Both the position numbers and the translations under genes were made by a program. A stretch of 12,166 bases of DNA from Dunaliella salina. Lineage: Eukaryota > Chlorophyta > Chlorophyceae > Chlamydomonadales > Dunaliellaceae. The stretch covers positions 73,097 through 85,262 of the forward strand of contig MU069659.1 of assembly GCA_002284615.2 (NCBI GenBank), written 5' to 3'. Numbering within the stretch: position 1 is the stretch's first letter; each line of letters starts with the position of its first letter. Below, in pieces: positions 1 through 7,600 of the stretch. Below the pieces are notes generated by a model. The model saw only the letters and a list, made by a program, of their open reading frames with translations, ran no database searches and was not told the DNA's origin.

Positions 1-44
<44 letters not shown>
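1..44. repeat. (CA)22 microsatellite at the left edge
   Basis: A perfect CA dinucleotide run of 22 units fills the left edge. It is followed by imperfect CA/TG sequence (45-100) containing the palindrome at 62-71 and an inverted repeat at 67-73/76-82 with a 2-base loop. The other edge of the window is also a CA run, so the window is probably a contig or segment cut at microsatellites. Confidence 0.97.
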
Positions 45-47
<3 letters not shown>

Positions 48-516
48 GCATTCAAGCATACGTGCATGCACACAAGTGTGCACACATGCACAATTCTCCT
101 TTTAATAGCACCCTCATGTGCACAACCGCGCACTTGTGTGAGCATACATGCACATTTGCCAGTTGCGTCTTTTCCTATGCACATTACTTCCACTTCCCCC
201 CTTGCAATTACATCATACATTTAATGTGTATTTCTGTGTAAACAGGCAGATGAATTAAGGTTCCGTCATTCAGTGTGCGATCGCATAAGCATAAGTGAAA
301 TCCCTTTTTCAATGAACTTTCCATGAACCTGCAACATTATGCCAGCTCTTGAGCATGTACGAGCTCAAGACCTTTGACTGATTCCAGTTCTAGTAGGCGT
401 TCACCCTCAATGTTGTGAGCATAACGCCGCCGTCATAGTTCCTTCATTTTTTACCTCATACCTGCACTGTCAAGCCTCATTGGATTTCTGTACTCGTTCT
501 GCATTCATATTCCCAG
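45..516. other. No gene recognised; short inverted repeats
   Basis: I see no convincing coding region here on either strand. The left part is decayed CA/TG repeat. At 347-354 and 363-370 there is an 8-base inverted repeat (arms tcttgagc/gctcaaga, 8-base loop). It could be an RNA hairpin or chance. If the PARP16-like gene starts in this direction, its first exon should lie here, but I could not identify it. Confidence 0.4.
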
Positions 517-576
517 TTGCGACTCCTTTCCCTACCCATTTATTCAAGACAACGTCGGGGGACAAAGATTTCCAAG
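517..576 (+). CDS. Possible N-terminal exon of the PARP16-like gene
   Basis: An acceptor (tattcccag, ending at 516) and a near-consensus donor (AAG|GTGAGT, intron from 577) bound a 60-base segment. It reads ATPFPTHLFKTTSGDKDFQ in the frame that enters with two bases and leaves with one. The PFP followed by GD-KDF spacing resembles the N-terminal helical region of PARP16, where an arginine-proline-phenylalanine-proline stretch precedes a GDxKDF-type motif. The exon or exons that would join it to the catalytic exon at 1397 were not identified. A segment at 1092-1127 after a good acceptor reads VLRLTSELRKIP before a stop, and is a weak candidate. This exon could equally be a chance splice-bounded frame. 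What is seen: splice sites and short motifs. What is inferred: membership of the gene. Confidence 0.3.
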
Positions 577-1142
577 GTGAGTCTGCCGAGCATGGAGGAG
601 ACTGATTCATCAGGGAAGCCATAATCTTGTGCAGACCATAAGCCAAGTTGTACCATGTCCAATGCCGGACTTGCTTGCTTGACAAGCTGAGCGTACCCTT
701 ATCTTTGCTCCTTCTACCTCTGCCACATCGGAATGGTACCACTCCTGCGCGACCACTTTCTCTCAAACCAACTTTTTTGTCCCCTTTCTTCTTATGCTCA
801 CTCTTCTCCTTTTGCATTGATAAGGATGCCGGCAAGCACTGGAGTGCTTGGAGCCTGTGTCACATATGCGGGATCCTGCAAGTCTGCAGGCCTTACCACA
901 GCCTTCTATTGCTCTGCTAGCTTGGCTTCTGTTACCCGAGACCCGCAAGCAGCTACTGTTCCACTCCATCCCTCCTTCCACTTTTGCCAAACAGCTGCAA
1001 CAGGTGGGTGGGTGGGTGGGTATTGGTGTGGGTGTGGGTGTTTGTGTGCATGTTGTGCAAGTGTGGGTGTTGCTCCCTGGTCCTTCTTGCAGGTGCTACG
1101 GCTGACATCAGAGCTGCGGAAAATACCTTGAACTGCTACATG
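577..1142. other. Unassigned stretch with competing open frames
   Basis: Several overlapping open frames of 75-132 codons exist on both strands, including a Lys/Arg-rich minus-strand frame (835-470). None shows a family motif that I can name. If 517-576 is an exon, this is intronic or holds further N-terminal exons. A pyrimidine-rich acceptor (ttcttgcag, ending 1091) is followed by 12 open codons and then a stop. The tract at 1003-1050 is G/T-rich and is listed separately. Confidence 0.4.
1003..1050 (+). repeat. (GGGT)4 G-quadruplex-type tract and GGTGTG repeat
   Basis: Four GGG runs separated by single T residues (1006-1008, 1010-1012, 1014-1016, 1018-1020) form the canonical single-base-loop G-quadruplex pattern. 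They are followed by degenerate GGTGTG/GTGTTT units up to about 1050. On the + strand transcript this would be an RNA quadruplex in a presumed intron or 5' region. Otherwise it is a simple microsatellite. Confidence 0.8.
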
Positions 1143-1147
1143 CCTAA

Positions 1148-1265
1148 TTCTTGAATTGTATGCTGAGTGATTCTTGAATTGCAAGCACGCCTCTCTTTGA
1201 GTTGTATAAATGCCTCATCCATGAATTGTGAGCGCGCCTCATTTATGAATTGCAAGCCGCAGTCT
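1148..1265. repeat. 23-24 bp minisatellite, five degenerate copies
   Basis: The core TTCTTGAATTG or a close variant begins at 1148, 1171, 1194, 1218 and 1242, giving periods of 23, 23, 24 and 24 bases. Each core is followed by variants of CAAGCxCGCCTC. It lies just 5' of the PARP16-like catalytic exon, in a presumed intron. Non-coding as far as I can tell. Confidence 0.8.
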
Positions 1266-1342
1266 TTGCCATTGAAGTGTGCAACAGTGCATGTATCTCA
1301 GTGTGTCTGCCTCACTGCGCGTTTTACTTTGCGCATCACTGT

Positions 1343-1418
1343 GCATCACTGCGTACAGGTCTAGCTAGGAATCCTTCTGTGCATCACTGTGTACAGGTCC
1401 AGCCAGGAATCCTTCCGC
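1343..1418 (+). repeat. 38 bp tandem duplication carrying the splice acceptor of the PARP16-like exon
   Basis: Unit 1 (1343-1380) and unit 2 (1381-1418) are near-identical. Both contain gtacag|gtc, so the acceptor used for the coding exon (ending at 1396) has an upstream twin ending at 1358. A further partial unit (gcatcactgt) starts at 1333. In the coding frame the upstream copy has two in-frame TAG codons (in gtctagctagg), so the downstream copy must be the productive one if the exon starts here. Confidence 0.85.
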
Positions 1419-4151
1419 CTCATTTTGAGGCAAATCAAGCGCCCAGTGCCATCTTTGCGCTGGATAGACCCAGCAGCAGCACTGCCCGGAGGCCTGTTGT
1501 GGCTTATCATGGCACCGCCATGGAGAACCTGCACTCAATATTGAACACAGGTAGGAGGAAAGCATGGAGTCCCTGTGTCTGAAGCTATGCTCTGCGCGCT
1601 AAGACTGGTGTGTGGTTTGATTGTGGCACGGCCATGGAGAATCTGCAACCCATCCTGATCGCAGGTGGGAAGCATACCAAGGTGCCGGAATTCTGTACAG
1701 TTCCAGGGACCTGTATGAGCAACCACGACTCTCGGAATACTGTGCAGGCACAATGTGAAGCAACCATGACTTCTGGAGCAACGTAAAGGCACAATGTGAA
1801 GCAATCATGACTTCTGCCAGAAATCCTGGAACAGTGTGAAGAAGCAATGTGAAGCAACCATGCCTTCTGGGAGAAGTTCTGGAACAATGTGGAGGCACAC
1901 AATGTGAAGCAACCATGCCTTTTGGAGCAATGCGAAGGCATAATGTGAAGGCATGCTCCACCCCTCCCTCACTCCTACACCTGTAATTTTTAAAGATCCG
2001 ATGCTTTTTTCATGCATGGGGTTACCTACTTTTGATGCTTCTTTCCTGTCAGTTGTGCTTTCCTGTAGTCTGGGATGACTATTCAAGATCCATAGTCGGG
2101 GCTCCCTTGATATGAACGGTCAGCATGCTTTTGGTAGATTGCAGAATCACTAGTTGCTAGTCCTGAGAGGAAGGCATGCGCTCTCAGTCAGCATCCAACT
2201 CACAGCTGCGACAAAACGGGTTGCAAGAATGATGTTTTTGTGGGCCATTGGAAGGAATGCTGCTCATTTGGTCTAAAAGGTAGAGCCTTTTTCTTTCTTT
2301 TTGTACCTGAGTTACTCACAAGTTATGAGTTCTAACTCAACACTTTGGTGCTGCTGCAGGTTTAATTAATGCCAGTGGCACACGTTTGCAAAGGACTGGT
2401 GCAGCGTTTGGAGATGGAATCTACCTTAGGTTCGTGAACTATTACTTAGCCACACCTTTTTTTTTGCCGCTTTTCCAGCTTTGACTCATCAAGTGGCTTT
2501 GAAACGCTAGGCACGTGAGCATGATCATCTTGAAGGCGATGCAAGGACCCAGCTATGTTTGAGATGATGCCAGGACACATTTTTGGGGCTGGTTAGGGAT
2601 CCCAATTTGTGCATCCAAACTTGAACTTTGAAGAGTGCTTGTGACTCCTGGTACATCAGGGTTAATCAGTGCAGTGCGATTGCCTTGGTGACTAATAAGT
2701 TCAGAACCCAATATGCAGAAATTATGTGTAAGAGCCCATCAGCAGGGTGTCAGGGAGCTGAAAGGGGCGTAATGAGTTGTCAAGGGGTCCTTTTCCATAG
2801 AGGGCATAAACTTTGGGGTTTTCTAAAGGCTCTAACAACAACAAAAAAAACAGTTTTGATTTCTAGAGTTGATCAACCCTGGTACACATAATCTTTCTTT
2901 GAATTGAAAAAATGCTAGAATTACTTGAGAATGACACAAGACATTTGTCCTGTTCCTCCTTGCCTCTCTTTCTGGCACAGCACCTGGCACAATGGCTTAT
3001 TTCCTTACATACTTAAGTACTAAATAACTTACTTCCTGGCACAGCACGCGGCATAGTGTGGCGTACTCCTTTTCTCGACCCAGTGACTCTTGGAAGAAGT
3101 CAGCACTAGGAACCAGGATGCGCTGCTTACTTGTGTGTGAGGTAAGGGCTTTTTATGCCTTCACAGTGCCGGCGCAAGGGTGTGCACCATTGCATGGACA
3201 CCAGTACATGTTCAGTTATTAATTTTGGCAAAAATATGAATATTCCGGATTACCTGCATGTCCTGTCTTCGCAGCCTGTTGGTATTTGGTCATCATTGCA
3301 GCCTGTAAGCGTTTGGAATGTTATATTCCCGGTCATTGCCGGGCTTTGCCTGTGATAAAAGTCGTGTGAATGGTTTGATTGAACTTGTCTTTTGAATTTT
3401 GTTGCCTTGGCACTGCAGAGTGCTGAAAGGAGATCGCGGCCCCCCGATTTTGCTGCACTCCACTGAGCTATCTGATCAAGAGCGTTCCAGAAATCATGAC
3501 ACATAGGTAGTGCCTGGAAAGTGGAGTGCAACTGTTTGCTACAGGATGGTGGTTATCCCCACATGCTTGATGTGTGTGGTCTGTGTCTTTGGTGTCCTTG
3601 CATGCCCCAGGTAGACATGGATAAAATTGATGAGGCCTCTGCAGCTGGACTTCAAGGCTCGCAGTCGAAAGTGGACAGCAGCTCCGATGTCCCAGATGAC
3701 TACCTGCTAGTCTCACGAACAGGTTGGTGTCCGCCTTGTTTCCTCCTGTCTCTTTCTGGCCTGAGCCTTTTCTACCCTTGGCTTTCCTGTTGTGCAATCG
3801 GGGATTGCAGCTATACATGCACTGTCTTATTATTGTTCTTGATGGCTAGTAAGTGAACCGCAGGTGACAATCTGGCATATTTTCCTGCTGGTCACCTGAT
3901 CTATCCTGCCTGTTGCCCCTACAGATGCGATCCGCCTCCTGCATGTGCTACTTTTTTGTGATGCTCCCCCTCTAGCAGCCCTGCAAGAAGTGCAGCATGG
4001 GAGGGTGCACAGGCCTGCAGCTAAGATAAATTGGTGCACAGTGCTGGTTTCCTTGTATGCACTGGGCATGCTTCTAAGTGGAATTCTTGCAAACAAATCG
4101 GTACAGCTCCAGCTGAAGTATTTGTGGCGGCGCTGGCAACAGAGCTCTTAA
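1397..4151 (+). CDS. PARP16-like tail-anchored mono-ADP-ribosyltransferase, 5' incomplete, five exons
   Basis: Exons 1397-1550, 2360-2429, 3045-3141, 3611-3722 and 3925-4151 join with GT-AG introns and consistent phases to 219 codons plus TAA. The product matches the catalytic half of PARP16, an ER tail-anchored enzyme that transfers single ADP-ribose units from NAD+ to proteins (family knowledge: an unfolded-protein-response role in animals). Seen: YHGTAMENLHSILNTG at residues 37-52 (NAD-binding His38), TGAAFGDGIYLS at 64-75 (Tyr73), the family's SW-x3-LG-like segment at 90-97, LLVCEV at 103-108, SDVPDDYLLV at 132-141, and a hydrophobic segment at about 181-200 (WCTVLVSLYALGMLLSGILA) followed by a basic C-terminus (YLWRRWQQ). 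The third catalytic position, Tyr in human PARP16, aligns with His151 here. From the YHGT His to the end is 182 residues, against about 171 in human PARP16. The N-terminal helical part is missing from this model; 517-576 may hold some of it. The phase at the first exon start (gtc, 1397) is my choice. No start codon can be assigned. Confidence 0.85.
1611..1671 (+). pseudogene. Decayed tandem copy of the catalytic-His exon end
   Basis: Positions 1625-1664 match 1511-1550 of the real exon without gaps at an offset of 114 bases, with 31 of 40 identical by my count. The copy ends in the same splice phase at a donor (gcag|gtggga). Its frame reads GTAMENLQPILIAG, against GTAMENLHSILNTG. The codon that should give the NAD-binding His of YHGT is TGT (Cys), and a 1-base shift separates the upstream homologous sequence. 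The segment upstream (gcgctaag at 1596-1603) is a poor acceptor. It is most likely a relic of exon duplication inside intron 1. A mutually exclusive alternative exon is possible but less likely. Confidence 0.75.
1752..1960. repeat. Intron 1 minisatellite with 41 and 53-55 bp units
   Basis: The core aatgtgaagcaa(c/t)catg recurs with starts at about 1752, 1793, 1846 and 1901, with a shorter relic at 1942. The spacing alternates between 41 bases and 53-55 bases. The longer units carry an extra piece around ggaacaatgtg. The tract sits inside intron 1 of the PARP16-like gene. The long minus-strand frames here follow from the period and show no family motif. Confidence 0.85.
2163..2187. repeat. Short inverted repeat in intron 1
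   Basis: The arms ctgagag (2163-2169) and ctctcag (2181-2187) are perfect, with an 11-base loop. It could form a hairpin in the pre-mRNA. It may be chance. Confidence 0.5.
2969..3060 (+). repeat. Duplicated splice-acceptor segment upstream of PARP16-like exon 3
   Basis: CTGGCACAGCAC occurs at 2972-2983 and again at 3036-3047, a 64-base offset. The similarity runs on in decayed form (ctggcacaatggct versus gcggcatagtgtggc). The downstream copy supplies the acceptor (ag at 3043-3044) that joins to exon 2 in frame. The upstream copy (ag at 2979-2980) would open with STWHNGLFP and meet a TAA 13 codons later, so it is non-productive. Confidence 0.65.
3419..3506 (+). other. Possible non-productive (poison) exon inside intron 3
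   Basis: A good acceptor (cactgcag, ending 3418) and a donor (tag|gtagtg at 3507) bound 88 bases. The frame starting at 3420 reads VLKGDRGPPILLHSTELS and on to a TAG that is the last codon before the donor. The frame that would follow exon 3 (phase 0) stops at the TGA within ccactgag. The flanking exons join in frame without it (CE|VD), so it is not needed for the protein. If included, it would truncate before the NAD-site end and the membrane anchor. It may be a chance frame. Confidence 0.25.
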
Positions 4152-4452
4152 AGAGTTGATCTGTACCAAGGGGCGTGTATGTTGCAGCTCTGTGTAGTTT
4201 GTGTGAATAATCTTCTGTATCGCATTGCTTGAAGAAAAGCACTGCCATCTATTTTGTGGTTACTTTGCAGCTCCCATGTGATCAAAAGCCATGGTATCAG
4301 CCAACTTTGCAAATTGTCAGAGTGTAGCATTTTATTTTTTGCATTCCCAATGTCTATCCTGTTCAATATGCCCATAAACTTGTCACTATTGGGTGTGCTA
4401 ATGAAAACAAGAAACAGACTCAGGTTCAGGATTGTTCATTGGTGTCTTCTAT
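4152..4452. other. 3' region of the PARP16-like gene, nothing else recognised
   Basis: No reading frame with recognisable motifs is present, and there is no TGTAA close to the stop codon. The first TGTAA is at 4499-4503, inside a retroelement tail, and could serve as a poly(A) signal if this is a green alga. That is inference only. Confidence 0.4.
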
Positions 4453-4503
4453 AATACCGAGCAGCCAAACTACCTGGCTAAAAGTTACGTTCCCCTCCTG
4501 TAA
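4453..4503 (+). mobile_element. LINE (family A) 3' tail remnant
   Basis: The frame reads NTEQPNYLAKSYVPLL and stops at TAA (4501-4503). It matches the C-terminus of the longer LINE copy in this window (AEQPNNLAEGQTQLL, 10822-10866), with gagcagccaaac and acctggct conserved at the base level. Only the extreme 3' end is present, as expected for a 5'-truncated LINE insertion or its decay. Confidence 0.75.
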
Positions 4504-4728
4504 TGTTATGTATTAGTCTGATTCAGGTGCCGGGCCCTTCCAACAGAAGTCTCATTAATTCTGCACATGTCCATTAGCACTGACAATTCCTTAGCTTAGC
4601 AGTGGGCGGGACTTGTGGCCCTTTTGAGCCGAGTCATTTCCTTATCCTTGATGATGTAGGGTAGTGTCTTTTTCTGTGTGGTTTTCTCTTTCCTTCTCGC
4701 ATTCCTGATCACATTGCCTTGGTGGGGC

Positions 4729-4893
4729 AACCCAACACATCCACATTAGCTCTATTTCTGGTTCTCACTTTGGCTAGCTCTGTCTCGTGTAGGGTTTTGG
4801 GGGCGCTTTGGTGAGGCCCCTGCTAGCTTGCTAGTGAGGGAACCTTTCTTTAATGCACGCGATTCCAGGCCTGCACAGACTTATCCTTTCTTT
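4729..4893 (+). mobile_element. Element B 3' end, copy 1 (C-terminus and 3' UTR)
   Basis: The bases at 4729-4749 read NPTHPH-stop and correspond to NPPDPH-stop at 8888-8908. Downstream, 4774-4893 matches 8933-9062: ctagct(c/g)tgtc, gtgtagg, ctggtgaggc-like, ctgctagcttg, and ttaatgcacgcg followed by tgc-tagact. The two stretches are clearly related but diverged, with indels. This is a 3' fragment in the same orientation as the longer copies. Confidence 0.8.
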
Positions 4894-5224
4894 GTGGGGA
4901 GGTCATCCGGTTTTTCAAACGTTTGTCACACGATGTGAGGTCTCTTCCCTTTCAAAGACATAGTGATCGCTTGTCTTAACAAACATTTTTCCTTACCTTA
5001 AGAAAGTTGGCAGGCCTTAAAATTAAACAGTTCGTATGACATTTTTATTATTTTACCCGATGAAGATTGGTTTTAAATTTGAGGCCCTTGAGACGCTGTG
5101 CGGCTGTTATAGGAGCAAAGCAATTTTGTGGATTACCCAACTTAATCGTGCACACTGTAAGTAAAGCACCGTGCTTTACTTGGCTGACAGCCAACAGGGT
5201 AGTTTTCACCAATGCATCCTTCAA
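4894..5224. other. No gene recognised; 11 bp palindrome
   Basis: The stretch is AT-rich with no supported coding region. It contains the perfect inverted repeat at 5159-5169/5171-5181 (AAGTAAAGCAC, one C in the middle, GTGCTTTACTT). It also holds two similar segments ending in aatttgaggcc (around 5078 and 5222), which may mark a small duplication at the left end of the element B copy. Confidence 0.45.
5159..5181. repeat. Near-perfect 23 bp palindrome
   Basis: Two 11-base arms are exactly complementary around a single C (5170). The size is typical of a protein-binding palindrome or a small terminal/cruciform structure. It lies shortly before the element B remnant begins. No function can be assigned. 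Confidence 0.85.
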
Positions 5225-5857
5225 TTTGAGGCCTACAAAGACAAGCCAGACCCCTTCATTCCGGCTGCTGACTTTGAGCAAGACAACCTTGAAAGGCAAG
5301 GATTTGAAAACTTAAGTGTCTGATTAGACAAGAGAAACACATGGAAACGGAAACTAGACACAGAACTCCTCAACAAGGCCACCTTTGACATGAATCCCAC
5401 AAGCCCCCAAGCAGACATTATTGCAACTGGTCGCTGTGAATTCTGGATCACAACAGTTGACCTCATTAGGCCAAAGCCCAATGATACAACAGTTTCCACC
5501 CCAGAGCAGATACTACCCACCCCCCTTCCATGCCATCAATACCACCAGAGCTGGTGCTACCAAAAGTCTACTCCCAAGAAGTTGCATGCACTTACGGCAC
5601 AGATGGTAAATGCAAAGGTATGCTAACCACCAGAGCGCATCAATATCCTCCGCACAGCATTCGACAGAGCCAAACATGATGGGATCCGCGACACAATTCA
5701 ACCTCCTCCCCAGAACTTTGCCTCCGAGCTGGTGGGTCTTTTCTCACGCTCAACCCTCAACAACAAAATGCAACGAAGTAAGAAGATCAAGTATTCATAC
5801 ATGCGCATCCTACCAAATCACATCCACACCGCCATGCAAAGCAACCACCTCCACTGC

Positions 5858-6270
5858 TGGAGTGCACATCCCCGAGACAGGGTAATTGGAGCAATCCATA
5901 ACAGCCATGCAGAACAGCCTCTCATCCAAATTGTCAGGATTCTCAACATGTCATCCAATTTATGACGACCATGTAATGTACTCTCAAACATGCCATTTAC
6001 TCTGCCATGAAGCAAAGCCATGCAACCGCAACTTTCATGTTCTCACCAAGCTGGCAAGGCTCTATAAGCACACATCCGTACTCTATACGCCTGGATGCTT
6101 ACCCATACCTCTGTTGCACATTGGGAACCATACCCTCAGCAAGCCACATATGTACCACCCTCCCCTTCTGGGTCAGCCACGAAATTGTCCTCCCACGCCA
6201 CTCCTGGAACCTACAAATAATTGCTGTTTGGAACACCACTGCAAAAATCCGCCTTGATGAGAACAACTGA
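5858..6270 (+). pseudogene. Possible amino-methyltransferase-like domain in element B
   Basis: Across three frames the segment reads HPRDRVIGA, then GFSTCHPIYDDHVMY (HPIYDD codons at 5952-5969), then KHAIYSAMKQSHATATFMFSPSW (codons ending 6054), then YPYLCCTLGTIPS, a gap, and HSWNLQIIAVWNTTAKI. The order is a (N/S/H)PxY-(D/E) motif, an amphipathic stretch, a hydrophobic strand ending in PSW, a further strand and a final strand. This resembles the NPP(F/Y/W)-type N6-adenine methyltransferases such as the PCIF1 catalytic fold. The motif here has HPIY, not NPPY. Known: some DIRS-like retroelements carry an adenine methyltransferase. Inferred: that this block is one. It could instead be an unrelated domain of this element family. 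Frameshifts near 5885-5910 and 5975-5990 break it. Confidence 0.3.
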
Positions 6271-6498
6271 AATTGGCTCACAGGCCTGCAACGAGACATC
6301 CGTGAGGCTAGATGGCTGCAAAGAAACATTGGCAATGACCCAGTCCTTAATCCCAGGCACCCAGGAATCGGAACTGGTTTCAATAAATTTGAAAAGCCAC
6401 CCTTTGCCCATAAACAAACCCCTCAGAGAATCATTCATAGCCAACAAATCCTTTCGCCACTCACCTCATCTAGTCCAAATCTGATGCGCAAAGTCCTA

Positions 6499-6960
6499 AA
6501 TTGGAGAGAGTGGGCATACACGGACGGCAGCTGTTAGACACACCATGGAAAGCAGGTGAGTGGTGCAGGGGTCTACCATCCCGCTAGTGACAGTACCAAC
6601 CTTATCCACTGGCAGCCAAATAGAATAGGAATCACTCACACCATCACAAGAGCTGAATTGGCGGCAATGGCAGCTGCCATTCTCCTAGGTTATTGTTGCA
6701 TTGCCACTGGTAGCCTTTCTTCGCTGGAGCAAATCAGACAGCAAATACTATCCCCAGAACTTCATCGCCAGCATTTCCAAGGCCACATCCTCGAAATAAT
6801 CATACAGCTCATACGAAACTCAACATACCCCATTCATTTCTATAAGTTTAAATCTCACACTGGAATTGCCGGCAATGAATGCGCAGATACCATTGCCAAG
6901 CATCAGGCCATCCAGAATAACGACACCCTTGCAGACATAACCATCCCTTGTGCAAACGTT
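6499..6960 (+). pseudogene. RNase H domain of element B, inactivated
   Basis: The frame shows the standard RNase H1 order: NWREWAYTDGSC (first Asp at 6523-6525), RAELAA (Glu at 6655-6657), IATGSLSSL (6700 on) and the terminal FKSHTGIAGNECADTIAKHQA (6847-6909; last Asp in ECAD). RNase H degrades the RNA strand of the RNA-DNA hybrid during retrotransposition. Two lesions are visible in this copy. A TAG stop at 6535-6537 follows YTDGSC directly. The expected catalytic Asp of the ATDS motif is Gly (GGT, 6709-6711). From 6556 the frame stays open to 7056. The fold assignment is firm; activity can be ruled out for this copy. Confidence 0.85.
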
Positions 6961-7319
6961 GAAGGCAATCCTTCTCATGAAACCACTTGGCTTGCCTATG
7001 AGGAAGCTTCTGTACTCATGCAAATGCTTCCAGATGCCCTATCCCACCAGCTGTAAAGCTTAAACACTTCTCCAACCTTCATGATGCTTTACAGAAATAC
7101 ATGTTACTCAAAACACAGACTCGGAAAGGCCAACACCAACCCAGGATACTACTCCTTCTACCGGAGTCTATTCCCCAACATCCACAAAAATATCAGTAAT
7201 GGATCCTGGACCATGTCAACACTCTTTTTCAAAATAAGGCAAAACATCTTTAAATACCGTACAGGTACCCTCTTCAATCAAAAATACGCAGTACATTTCA
7301 AATTTCCACCAATTTGCAT

Positions 7320-7370
7320 TGCCCCCTCTGTGGGAAACTTGACAGTGCCCTCCACATCTTATCAGGATGT
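7320..7370 (+). pseudogene. CCHC zinc finger of element B
   Basis: In the frame starting with tgc at 7320 the sequence is CPLCGKLDSALHILSGC, that is C-x2-C-x7-H-x4-C. This finger lies between the RNase H part and the KYCEDT block. The preceding text YYSFYRSLFPNIHKNIS and FKIRQNIFKYRTGTLFNQK (7147-7290) sits in a different frame, so a frameshift at about 7300-7315 separates them. Similar fingers close the ORF2 proteins of non-LTR elements, where they are thought to bind nucleic acid. Confidence 0.7.
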
Positions 7371-7600
7371 AAAAAATTCAACCATGTCCGGTATGGTTAC
7401 TGAGCGAAACAATATTGCCAGCAGAATCCTCCTAAAAACTATTAGCAAAGGCCCTCTTGGGGCAGGTAATGCCTTCATGGACAATGGCAGAATGTTCTGG
7501 CAGACCGTCTTGCTTTACAAGACCTACAGATCCCAGAACAATCAAATGAACCCTCCCTGGATATATTTTCCCCCGCCGCTTCCCTGACAAAGAAAGGCTC

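Noticed and set aside
470..835. Minus-strand 121-codon open frame, Lys/Arg-rich
   Set aside because: It begins at a TTG, not ATG, shows no family motif, overlaps other open frames of similar length on the plus strand, and contains the possible PARP16-like exon on the opposite strand. It could be real but cannot be supported.
733..1131. Plus-strand 132-codon frame across the GT-rich tract
   Set aside because: The residues are dominated by translation of the G/T repeat (GWVGGYWCGCGC) and low-complexity sequence. Only the last 12 codons after the acceptor at 1091 might belong to a gene.
1585..1961. Minus-strand frames of 89-120 codons over intron 1
   Set aside because: They follow from the 41/53-55 bp minisatellite, which keeps several frames open, and give repetitive Cys/His-rich text without a domain.
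3521..3856. Plus-strand frame of 111 codons starting in intron 3
   Set aside because: Only its part at 3611-3722 is exonic, as part of the PARP16-like gene. The rest is intron read through.
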